A DNA stretch of 64,000 nucleotides from Mycolicibacterium grossiae (GTDB taxonomy: Bacteria; Actinomycetota; Actinomycetes; Mycobacteriales; Mycobacteriaceae): assembly GCF_008329645.1 (NCBI RefSeq), contig NZ_CP043474.1, positions 4,216,001-4,280,000 on the forward strand. The letters run 5' to 3'. Shown piece after piece: positions 57,476 through 64,000 of the stretch. The number at the start of each line of letters is the position of its first letter. Within the stretch, counting starts at the first letter, position 1. Under the pieces are notes generated by a model. It saw only the letters and a list, made by a program, of their open reading frames with translations, was not told the DNA's origin and ran no database searches. The position numbers and the translations under genes were made by a program.

Positions 57476-57865
57476 TCACTCGGTGACGATGGCGTCGCCG
57501 CGCACGGTAACGGGCCTGCTGCGCAGCGGCTCGCGGGCCGGCCCGCGCAGCACGGCGCCGTCGAGGTCGAACCGGCTGCCGTGGCAGGGGCACGTGATGG
57601 CACCGTCGGAGACGGTCGACACGCGGCAGCCGGCGTGCGGACACGTCGTCGACAGCGCCACGAACTCACCGGGCCGGGGTTGGGTGACGACGAGGTCGCC
57701 GACGATCACGCCCGAGCCGACGGCCACGTCCGCGGTCCTGGCCACCGTGGCGCCGGCCGCCTCGGAGGGGGCCTCCTCGCGGCCGTAGGCGGAGCACGCG
57801 GTGACGGTGGTCGCAGCGGCCAGGCCGCCGACGGCCAGGACGGTACGTCGTGAGGTGTCGGTCAT
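57476..57865 (-). CDS. Exported Rieske [2Fe-2S] lipoprotein
   Basis: A 129-residue Rieske protein. The N-terminus has a twin-arginine motif (TSRRTVLAVGG) and lipobox VTAC (Cys24), so it should be folded before Tat export and may be lipid-anchored. The cluster motifs are complete: CPHAGC (Cys75, His77) and CPCHG (Cys92, His95), with Cys80 and Cys94 for the disulfide of high-potential Rieske proteins. It is 34 bases after the DUF6529 gene and should be the electron carrier of that membrane module. Confidence 0.9.
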   Translation of the reverse strand: MTDTSRRTVLAVGGLAAATTVTACSAYGREEAPSEAAGATVARTADVAVGSGVIVGDLVVTQPRPGEFVALSTTCPHAGCRVSTVSDGAITCPCHGSRFDLDGAVLRGPAREPLRSRPVTVRGDAIVTE

Positions 57866-57899
57866 GCGGGGTTCCTTCCGATCACGGGATGGCGCCGTT

Positions 57900-58478
57900 T
57901 CAGAGAATCACGCCGCTGGTCTGGAAGAACCAGAGCGCCGAGGTCAGCCAGACGAAGACGAGGCCGAAGAAGACGAGCCCCCCGACGACGGGCAGGACCC
58001 ACGGCCGGTGCCTCCGTCCGGTGAGCAGCAGCATCTTGGTGACGAACGCGCCGTAGAAGAAGCAGCCGAACAACGAGTGAAACAGCACGCGGGCGTCGGT
58101 GTCGGCGAAACCGAGCGCATAGAGGCAGTGCACGGCGACGGGCACGCTGGCCAGGACCGCTACGCGCCCGGACCACACGTGCAGGACGCGCATCCACCCC
58201 GGAACGGCGCGACGGGACAGCAGCCCGTACATCGCGAACGCCGAGGCGAACTGCACGACGGCCAACGTGGTCGCGAGCGTCGCCGACCACGTCTTGACGG
58301 CGGTGCCGCTGGAGAACCCCGCGACGTCGATGGCGAAGAAGCGCGGGTCGTGCACCTTGGCGAACACGCCGAGTCCGACGGCGACGGCCGCGCCGGCGAG
58401 CACCGCCACCGCCATCGAGACGCCGGCCTTCGGGGCCCGGGTCCGGGGGATGGGCCGGGTGGCCGGTTCGGCGGTCAC
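57900..58478 (-). CDS. DUF6529-type membrane protein, possible b-type cytochrome
   Basis: The GTG at 58478 (overlapping the upstream stop, GTGA) gives 192 residues. Five or so membrane helices contain conserved His: RVLHVWSGRVAVLAS, VAVHCLYALGFAD and VLFHSLFGCFFYG, plus Lys/Arg-rich loops. His pairs at similar membrane depth suggest heme b ligands, as in cytochrome b561 or ferric reductase-like proteins; this is inference. It lies in an operon with the Rieske protein and an exported single-helix protein. Confidence 0.78.
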   Translation of the reverse strand: MTAEPATRPIPRTRAPKAGVSMAVAVLAGAAVAVGLGVFAKVHDPRFFAIDVAGFSSGTAVKTWSATLATTLAVVQFASAFAMYGLLSRRAVPGWMRVLHVWSGRVAVLASVPVAVHCLYALGFADTDARVLFHSLFGCFFYGAFVTKMLLLTGRRHRPWVLPVVGGLVFFGLVFVWLTSALWFFQTSGVIL

Positions 58479-58969
58479 GGTCGCCAGTCCCCGGCCGCGG
58501 CGGCGGCGTCGACGGCGGGACGGCCGGGGGAGGGGGCGAGCGTGACCTGCCACCGGCGCGTGCCCATGGTGAGCGTGGCCGCGACGTCGGCACCCCGTAG
58601 CGTGCCGTCGAGTCGGCTGGAGCGGGCGGCGTCGGTGAGGGCCAGCACGCCGTCGCGCGCCGTGCCGCGCAGCCACACCTCGAGGGAGGCACCGTCGCAC
58701 ACGTAGGCCGCGGCCCGGGTCCCGTCGACCGAGACGTCCACCGTGAGCGTCCCCGAGCGGGTGGGGATCGCGCCGGCGAAGTCGCCGCGAGCAGGGAACT
58801 CCGGCGGCGCCTGAATGGCTGCCGGAGCGGGGCGCGGCGCGAGCGCCGCGGCGGTGTCGATCGTCGTCGGGGAGGGCTGCGCGGCGGTGTCGATCCACCA
58901 TAGGCCGCCGCCGAGCACCGCCGCCGCGACCAGTGTCAGGACGGGACCGCGAATCACGTTGTCTCTCAT
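58475..58969 (-). CDS. Membrane-anchored extracytoplasmic protein of the Rieske module
   Basis: The ATG at 58969 (ATG 58981 possible) gives 164 residues: an N-terminal membrane helix (VLTLVAAAVLGGGLWWIDTA), a Pro/Ala linker, and a beta-rich domain (RSGTLTVDVSVDGTRAAAYV, LEVWLRGTARDGVLAL, ATLTMGTRRWQVTLA) with a single Cys in YVCDG. Function unknown. First gene of the three-gene redox module; coupled to the DUF6529 gene by GTGA. Confidence 0.75.
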   Translation of the reverse strand: MRDNVIRGPVLTLVAAAVLGGGLWWIDTAAQPSPTTIDTAAALAPRPAPAAIQAPPEFPARGDFAGAIPTRSGTLTVDVSVDGTRAAAYVCDGASLEVWLRGTARDGVLALTDAARSSRLDGTLRGADVAATLTMGTRRWQVTLAPSPGRPAVDAAAAAGDWRP

Positions 58970-59198
58970 GGCCTCGAGCATGCGGTGCGGCGAGGTGCGG
59001 CTGCTTGGAGACGACGTGGAGATCGCGTGGAGATCCGCGGCGTTCAGCAACGACACAGGCGCGTGCGCACGCGATCCGGCGTTCGGCGCTGTTACCCTGC
59101 CAGTGCCGCCGGTTGCCTGAGTGACTGCCCGGGCGGCGCGTGCAGTGACGCGAACCCATGACGCAGACGAACGCAAACGGACATACGGAAAGAGTGTT

Positions 59199-60437
59199 GT
59201 GCGCAGCGGTGAGATCAAGGCCCTGACCGGCCTTCGCATCGTCGCCGCAGTCTGGGTGGTGCTGTTCCACTTCCGGCCGCTGTTCTGGGAGTCGGCCCCG
59301 GCGTTCTCCGCGGCGCTTGCGCCGGTCCTCGACCGCGGCGCACAGGGCGTCGACCTGTTCTTCATCCTCAGCGGCTTCGTCCTGACGTGGAACTACCTCG
59401 ACAAGATGGGCCGCAGTTTCTCGACGCGCGCCACGCTGCGCTTCCTGTGGCTGCGCCTGGCCCGGGTGTGGCCGGTGTACCTGGTGACGCTGCACCTGGC
59501 GGCGCTGTGGATCATCTTCACGCTGTACGTCGGCCACGTGCCCGCCGAGAACGTCGAGGCGTTGAACGCGACGAGCTACATCCGTCAGCTCTTCCTCGTC
59601 CAGCTCTGGTACCAACCGTTCTTCGACGGGTCGAGCTGGAACGGCCCGGCCTGGTCGATCAGCGCGGAGTGGCTGGCGTACCTGCTGTTCGGCGCACTGG
59701 TGCTGGTGGTCTTCCGCGTGGCGCGGGCGACGCGCGCCCGCAACCTGCTGCTGCTGGCCGTCATGGCGTCGCTCCCGCCGGTGGTGCTGCTGCTGGCGTC
59801 GGGACACTTCTATACGCCGTGGAGCTGGCTGCCGCGCATCGTCATGCAGTTCGCCGCGGGTGCGCTGGCCTGTGCCGCGGTGCGCAAGCTGCACCCCACC
59901 GACCGCACCCAGCGGGCCGCGGGATACGCGTCGATCCTGCTGATCGCCGCGATCGTCGGCACGCTCTACTTCTTCGACGCCCACCCGCCGGTCAAGCTGC
60001 CGGATGCGGGCGGTCTGGTCGACGTGCTGTTCGTGCCGCTGGTGGTGACCCTCGCGATCGGCGCGGGCACGCTGCCGCGACTGCTCTCGACGCGGGTGAT
60101 GATCTACCTCGGTCAGGTCTCGTTCGCGCTGTACATGGTGCACGAGATCGTGCACACGGCGTGGATCTGGGCGGCCAAGCAGTTCGAGCTGACCCTGACG
60201 GGCACCGCGGGGGTGTTCGTCGTGCTCGGGCTGCTGGCCCTGGCGCTCGGCCTCTCCTGCCTGCTCTACCACCTCGTCGAGGAGCCGGCCCGGCACTGGA
60301 TGCGCCGCATGGTCGACGTCCGGGGCGTCGCCGCGCCGGCGCGTGACGCCGCACCCGCCGATGGACCGGCCGGTAAGCTGCAGAACCTCCCCGATCGGGA
60401 TACTCGATCCAAGTCCCTGCCGGCACGCGCCGGCTGA
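59199..60437 (+). CDS. Membrane acyltransferase (acyltransferase 3 family)
   Basis: The GTG at 59199 (GGAAAGAG upstream) gives 412 residues. Ten or so membrane helices; the catalytic His is in VWVVLFHFRPLFWE and the R/K and SG loop in QGVDLFFILSGFVLTW. Further marks are WSISAEWLAYLLFG and FALYMVHEIVHTAWIW. Family members O-acylate sugars of envelope lipids or glycans. The next gene is an SGNH hydrolase, a pair also seen as Rv0517-Rv0518 in M. tuberculosis from memory, suggesting transfer and removal, or transfer by relay, of an acyl group. Confidence 0.88.
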   Translation: MRSGEIKALTGLRIVAAVWVVLFHFRPLFWESAPAFSAALAPVLDRGAQGVDLFFILSGFVLTWNYLDKMGRSFSTRATLRFLWLRLARVWPVYLVTLHLAALWIIFTLYVGHVPAENVEALNATSYIRQLFLVQLWYQPFFDGSSWNGPAWSISAEWLAYLLFGALVLVVFRVARATRARNLLLLAVMASLPPVVLLLASGHFYTPWSWLPRIVMQFAAGALACAAVRKLHPTDRTQRAAGYASILLIAAIVGTLYFFDAHPPVKLPDAGGLVDVLFVPLVVTLAIGAGTLPRLLSTRVMIYLGQVSFALYMVHEIVHTAWIWAAKQFELTLTGTAGVFVVLGLLALALGLSCLLYHLVEEPARHWMRRMVDVRGVAAPARDAAPADGPAGKLQNLPDRDTRSKSLPARAG

Positions 60438-60480
60438 ATTCGCGTCCGTCCGGCCCGCGCCGGTGACCAGTGGAGGTTTC

Positions 60481-61176
60481 GTGGTGGGCCGTTGGTTATC
60501 GATCGCCGCTGCGCTGATCATCGGCGGCATCACGGTGGTCGGGGCGCCGCACGGCGCCGCCGGCGTCCGCCTCACCGGGCGCGACGCCTCGCTCGAGCAC
60601 GTCGCGGTGGTGGGCGACTCGTACACCACCGGCAGCGACCAGGGCGGCAACGGCCCCCGCAACTGGACCACGCTGGCGTGGCAGCGGCTGGCCCGCCAGG
60701 GTGTGCAGATCGACGCCGACGTCGCGGCGGAGGGCCGCGCCGGCTACGTCGTGCGCGGTTACCAGAACCACGTGTTCGGCGACCTCGCGCCGCGGGCGAT
60801 CAGCGCCGACGACACGCTGGTGGTGTTCTACGGCTCGCGCAACGACCAGGGTGCGGATCCCCTCGCGATCCTGGGAGCCGCACAGGGCGCGTTCGACTTC
60901 GCGCACCGCACCGCGCCGTCCGCGCGGCTGCTGGTGATCGGCCCACCCTGGCCGACGGCCGACGTGCCACCGGTCGTGCTGCAGATCCGCGACATGCTGC
61001 GCACCGCGGCGGCCCTCGCCGGTGCGACGTTCGTCGACCCGATCGCCGAACGCTGGTTCGTCGGCCGGCCGGATCTCATCGGGGCCGACGGCGTGCATCC
61101 GACCGACGCCGGCCACGCGTACATGGCCGACCAGATCGCCCCGCTCATCGGCGCGGAGCTGCCGCGCCGGGTCTGA
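60481..61176 (+). CDS. Exported SGNH/GDSL hydrolase
   Basis: The GTG at 60481 follows GGAGG. The 231-residue product has a signal peptide (WLSIAAALIIGGITVVGAP) and the SGNH blocks: VAVVGDSYTTGS (Ser, block I), GRAGYVVRGYQ (Gly), YGSRNDQ (Asn) and DGVHPTDAGH (Asp-His). So an extracytoplasmic esterase or acyl transfer partner for the neighbouring acyltransferase, 43 bases upstream. Its stop codon is part of a 14-base tandem duplication. Confidence 0.88.
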   Translation: MVGRWLSIAAALIIGGITVVGAPHGAAGVRLTGRDASLEHVAVVGDSYTTGSDQGGNGPRNWTTLAWQRLARQGVQIDADVAAEGRAGYVVRGYQNHVFGDLAPRAISADDTLVVFYGSRNDQGADPLAILGAAQGAFDFAHRTAPSARLLVIGPPWPTADVPPVVLQIRDMLRTAAALAGATFVDPIAERWFVGRPDLIGADGVHPTDAGHAYMADQIAPLIGAELPRRV

Positions 61177-61191
61177 CGCGCCGGGTCTGAC
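61164..61191. repeat. 14-bp tandem duplication across the SGNH gene stop codon
   Basis: Two exact copies of GCGCCGGGTCTGAC; the first contains the TGA stop (61174-61176) of the SGNH hydrolase, the second lies in the gap to the convergent gene. Confidence 0.9.
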
Positions 61192-61193
61192 AC

Positions 61194-62033
61194 TCAGTCC
61201 TGCACGGCCTTGGCCACCGCCACGCAGGTGGTCAGCCACGCTGCGTCGGGCTCGGCGGAGCGCAGCGCCGTCATCGCGTGGCACGTCATCCGGAACACCG
61301 CCCAGTCGCGCGCCCGCTCATCGGAGAGTTCCGCCGCGTCGACCAACGCCCAGAACCGCCGGCGCAGCCCACCGCGGGTGTCGCCGGCCAGCTCGTCGAA
61401 CCGGTGCACGAGCATCGGCACGATCTCGAGGTGCGGGTCGCCGTTGAACGGCCGCGGCCCGACCGCCAGCCACGGCTCGCGATCGGCAGCCAGCACCTTG
61501 CCGTAGTGCAGGTCGCCGTGCAGCACCACGGCGTCCGTCGCGGCATCGGCGAGCGCGGCGCGGCCGACGGCGAGCGACCGTTCGACGAGACGGCGGGGGA
61601 TCGGCGCATTGCGGGGAAGGGCGGCGAGGTCGTCCACCCAGTCGCGCACGCGATCGGACAACCGTGGCAGCTGCGGCATCGCCGGCACGTGCAGCCGCGC
61701 GTACAGCCCGGCGACCACCTCGCACGCCTCGACGTCCCAGGCGTCGACGAGGCCGTGGTCACCGAGGCGCTCGATGAGGACGGCGTGCCGGTGCGGTTCG
61801 GCGCGCAGCAGCCGCGCCGCGCCGTCGCCGGCCCACCGTCGCAGCACCAGGTGTTCGTGCGGTGAGGCGGCGTCGGGGTCGGACACCTTGAGCACGGCGG
61901 GAGCGCCGTCGTCGGTCACGACCGGGACGATCACCGAGTGCTCGCGGTGCGCGGCCTCGCCGTCGGGCCGCAGGTTCCACGCGGCCAGCAGGTCGGCGAC
62001 GGCCTTGGACCGGTCGTGGGGCACGCACACCAT
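61194..62033 (-). CDS. Aminoglycoside/hydroxyurea phosphotransferase-like protein with degenerate active site
   Basis: A 279-residue member of the APH(6)/hydroxyurea kinase-like family: N-terminal lobe with VIVPVVTDDGAPAVLKVSD (ATP Lys), hinge LIERLGDHGLVDAW, catalytic loop HGDLHYGKV and the DFG-equivalent region WLAVGPRPFNGDPHLEI. Catalytic Asp174 is present, but the metal-binding Asn (HGDLHxxN) is Lys179 and the usual Ile-Asp-Pro is Val-Gly-Pro (Gly192), so both Mg ligands are lost. It may not be an active kinase. Upstream of the divergent aldehyde dehydrogenase by 104 bases. Confidence 0.83.
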   Translation of the reverse strand: MVCVPHDRSKAVADLLAAWNLRPDGEAAHREHSVIVPVVTDDGAPAVLKVSDPDAASPHEHLVLRRWAGDGAARLLRAEPHRHAVLIERLGDHGLVDAWDVEACEVVAGLYARLHVPAMPQLPRLSDRVRDWVDDLAALPRNAPIPRRLVERSLAVGRAALADAATDAVVLHGDLHYGKVLAADREPWLAVGPRPFNGDPHLEIVPMLVHRFDELAGDTRGGLRRRFWALVDAAELSDERARDWAVFRMTCHAMTALRSAEPDAAWLTTCVAVAKAVQD

Positions 62034-62137
62034 GCTCGCACCCGCGGATCTCCTTCAGCGACTGAAGATTGCTTCCCCCACGGCGGGGTACACGCCCAGC
62101 CGCCCGTTCGAGACCGCCGTCCAAGGAGGAACGCCCC

Positions 62138-63505
62138 GTGCCGCAGACGACCATGGAACTGACCGTCCTCGACCCGCGCACCGGGGAGGTGGTCAGCCGG
62201 GTCGACGTCGCCGGTCCGGAGGCCTGCGACGCCGCGGTCGACGCCGCTCGCGGTGCCGCCGAGGCGTGGGCGCGCACCGCTCCCGCCGAGCGGGCCGCCG
62301 CGCTGACCCGGGCCGCCGCGGCGGTGCGGGCCGCCACCGAGGAACTGGCCGACCTGAACGAGAGCGAGACCGGCAAGGTCCGCGCCGACTGCGTCGGCGG
62401 CGTCGAGGCCGGCGCCGGGACGCTGGTGCAGTACGCCGAACTCGGACCGCTGCACGGCGGCAGACAGCTGCAGGGTGGCTACGCGGCAACCGACCTGATG
62501 GTTCCCGGCCCGCGCGGCGTGGTGGCCGTGCTGACACCGTGGAACGACCCGGTGGCCGCAGCGGCCGGCCTGCTGGGCGCGGCGCTGGTCACCGGCAACA
62601 CCGTGGTGCACAAGCCCAGCGAGCGGTGTCCCCGCACCGGCCGCCGGTTCGCCGAACTGCTGGCCGCCGAGTTGCCCGACGGGGTCCTCGAGATCGTCGA
62701 CGGCGACGGCGCGGTGGGCCGCCGGCTGACCGAGCATCCCGCGGTGGCGGTGGTGGCGCACGTGGGCAGCAGCGCGACGGGTCGTGAGATCGCCGTCGCG
62801 TGCGCCCGCCGCGGCGCCAAGGCGCTGCTGGAGAACGGCGGCAACGACGCGCTGATCGTCGACGCCGGCGTGGACCCGCGCTGGGCGGCGGGACAGGCCG
62901 CCCTGGGATCGTTCGCGAACGCGGGGCAGATCTGCACGTCGGTCGAGCGCATCTACGTCGTCGAGTCGGTGGCCGAGGAGTTCGTCGCCGCGCTGGTGGA
63001 GGAGACGCTGGAGTGGGGCGCGCGGATCGGGCCGGTGGTGGACGAGAAGCAGCGCGACGTGGTGCACCAGCACGTGACCGACGCGGTCGGCCGGGGCGCG
63101 CGCGTACTGGCCGGCGGTGAACCGGCGTCGGGTCCGGGGAGCTTCTACCCGCCGACGGTCCTGGTCGACTGCACGCCGGACATGCTGGTCCTGTCGGAGG
63201 AGACCTTCGGTCCGGTTGCGCCGGTGCGCGTGGTCGCCGACTTCGCGTCGGCGCTGCGCGAGGCGGCCGACGACCGCTACGGCCTGGCCGCCACGGTCCT
63301 CACCCCGGACATGGCCCACGCCCAGGAAGCCTGGCGGGTGCTGCCGGTCGGCACCGTCAAGATCAACGCCGTGTTCGGCGGGGCCCCGGGCGGAGCGGCC
63401 GAGCCGCGCGGCGCCAGCGGCAACGGATTCGGCTACGGGCCGGAGCTGCTCGACGAGATGACCACCGTCAAGGTCGTGCACTGGACGGCGCCCGGCGCGT
63501 CGTGA
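62138..63505 (+). CDS. Aldehyde dehydrogenase (NAD(P)-dependent)
   Basis: The GTG at 62138 has AAGGAGGA seven bases upstream. The 455-residue enzyme has VLTPWNDPVAAAAGLLGAAL (Asn), VVHKPSERCP (Lys), HVGSSATGREIA, catalytic Glu232 in LLENGGND and Cys266 in GQICTSVERI, then EETFGPVAPV. It should oxidise an aldehyde to the acid. It is slightly short for the family (usually 480-500). The menC gene starts 22 bases downstream. Confidence 0.9.
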   Translation: MPQTTMELTVLDPRTGEVVSRVDVAGPEACDAAVDAARGAAEAWARTAPAERAAALTRAAAAVRAATEELADLNESETGKVRADCVGGVEAGAGTLVQYAELGPLHGGRQLQGGYAATDLMVPGPRGVVAVLTPWNDPVAAAAGLLGAALVTGNTVVHKPSERCPRTGRRFAELLAAELPDGVLEIVDGDGAVGRRLTEHPAVAVVAHVGSSATGREIAVACARRGAKALLENGGNDALIVDAGVDPRWAAGQAALGSFANAGQICTSVERIYVVESVAEEFVAALVEETLEWGARIGPVVDEKQRDVVHQHVTDAVGRGARVLAGGEPASGPGSFYPPTVLVDCTPDMLVLSEETFGPVAPVRVVADFASALREAADDRYGLAATVLTPDMAHAQEAWRVLPVGTVKINAVFGGAPGGAAEPRGASGNGFGYGPELLDEMTTVKVVHWTAPGAS

Positions 63506-63527
63506 CGGATGGCTAGCGTATGCGGCG

Positions 63528-64000
63528 ATGAGGACGTTGATCGACTTCGACCGTGCCGTGCCCTTCGCGGTGCCCTACGCCCCGGAATCGGGCGAAACCG
63601 GCGCGCGGGAGGGACTGCTGGTCGAGGGACCGCAGGGGTGGGGTGAGTTCAGCCCGTTCGACGCCGACCCGCCCGAGCGACTGGCGCGCTGGCTGACGGC
63701 CGCCGCGGAGCCGGGCACCGTGGGCTGGCCGGAAGCTGTGCGCGGCCGCGTCGCGGTCGCCGCGAGCATCGGGGCGCTGCCCCCGGCACGGGCCGCCGAG
63801 GTCGCCGAGGCGTCGGGGTGCCACACGGCGGAGGTCACGGTCGGGCGTGGGTTGATCGAGGACGACGCCGCCCGCGTCGCCGCGGTCCGGGAGGCGCTCG
63901 GTCCAGACGGCGTCGTCCGGGTGCGTGCCGACGGCGCCTGGGACGTCGAGGCGGCCGTCCGCGCAATCACCGAGTTCGCGGCGCAGGGCGCGGTGCAGTA
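63528..64000 (+). CDS. menC: o-Succinylbenzoate synthase, N-terminal part (runs off the window)
   Basis: The frame from ATG 63528 stays open to the right edge (157 codons). It begins MRTLIDFDRAVPFAVPY, has EGLLVEGPQGWGEFSPFDAD, and the start of the enolase-superfamily barrel (VRVRADGAWDVEAAVRAI) with metal-binding Asp. This matches mycobacterial MenC, which dehydrates SHCHC to o-succinylbenzoate in menaquinone biosynthesis. The remaining barrel and the rest of the men genes would lie beyond the window. Confidence 0.82.
   Translation, partial: MRTLIDFDRAVPFAVPYAPESGETGAREGLLVEGPQGWGEFSPFDADPPERLARWLTAAAEPGTVGWPEAVRGRVAVAASIGALPPARAAEVAEASGCHTAEVTVGRGLIEDDAARVAAVREALGPDGVVRVRADGAWDVEAAVRAITEFAAQGAVQ

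Noticed and set aside
58479..60671. Long open frame on the minus strand continuing from the DUF6529 gene
   Set aside because: Low-complexity Arg/Gln/His-rich translation overlapping two clear genes; typical opposite-strand shadow in GC-rich DNA.

Overview
The window is about 64 kb of very GC-rich, gene-dense actinobacterial chromosome, almost certainly from a rapidly growing Mycobacterium (Mycolicibacterium). The lineage markers are a PcaA/CmaA-type mycolic acid methyltransferase, an LdtMt1-type L,D-transpeptidase, CYP124- and CYP125-family P450s, a FabG3-like 3-alpha,20-beta-hydroxysteroid dehydrogenase, a 13E12-family DUF222/HNH protein with a LexA box, a DUF7159 protein, an F420-dependent oxidoreductase of the MSMEG_3544 family and an MshB-free GTG/TTG-rich start usage typical of the genus. 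About 65 protein genes were recognised. No tRNA, rRNA, CRISPR array, insertion sequence or integrase was seen. No gene-free stretch exceeds 300 bases; the longest are about 220 to 250 bases (10359-10582, 23393-23641, 58970-59198).

Layout. 1-6.6 kb: amidohydrolases, a SnoaL-like protein, an SDR, a Tat/lipoprotein dienelactone hydrolase, a GT4 glycosyltransferase and a coiled-coil membrane protein. 6.6-13.4 kb: CYP124, a Baeyer-Villiger-type flavoprotein monooxygenase, a small secreted protein, an F420 enzyme with an ABM-domain partner, and the mycolate methyltransferase. 13.4-20.7 kb: agmatinase with thioesterase, threonine dehydratase-like enzyme, POT peptide transporter, DUF7159 protein, Pr6Pr membrane protein and LdtA. 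20.7-28.4 kb: fatty acid hydroxylase/sterol desaturase with its FadR-type regulator, CYP125, a Pro/Ala-rich exported protein, a TetR regulator with a molybdopterin oxidoreductase, and a nitronate monooxygenase-like protein. 28.4-33.2 kb: a bfd-like ferredoxin, HAD phosphatase, STAS and RsbW-like proteins, then a divergent reductase/FabG3 pair. 33.3-41 kb: exported GH2 glycosidase, DedA, CinA and hydrolases. 41-46.1 kb: a five-gene minus-strand run of bicupin, small protein and a three-subunit molybdenum hydroxylase. 46.3-49 kb: two response regulators and a histidine kinase. 49-58.9 kb: amidase, TerC under a putative manganese riboswitch, VOC protein and nitroreductase, 13E12 HNH protein, YaaA, phosphodiesterase, methyltransferase, and a Rieske/DUF6529 membrane redox module. 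59-64 kb: acyltransferase with SGNH hydrolase, a degenerate aminoglycoside-kinase homologue, an aldehyde dehydrogenase, and the start of menC running off the window.

Themes. Sterol and lipid degradation recurs: two near-identical KstR operators (28395-28408 and 32396-32409) place the nitronate monooxygenase, the reductase and FabG3 in the predicted cholesterol regulon, and CYP124 and CYP125 are known methyl-branched lipid and sterol side-chain hydroxylases. Many genes are joined by 4-base ATGA or GTGA stop/start overlaps, which define the operons. Regulatory elements visible by eye include KstR, LexA, FadR-type, TetR-type and CRP-like operators and a yybP-ykoY riboswitch. The least understood units are the Rieske/DUF6529/exported-protein operon (57476-58969) and the bicupin plus molybdenum hydroxylase operon (40991-46134).
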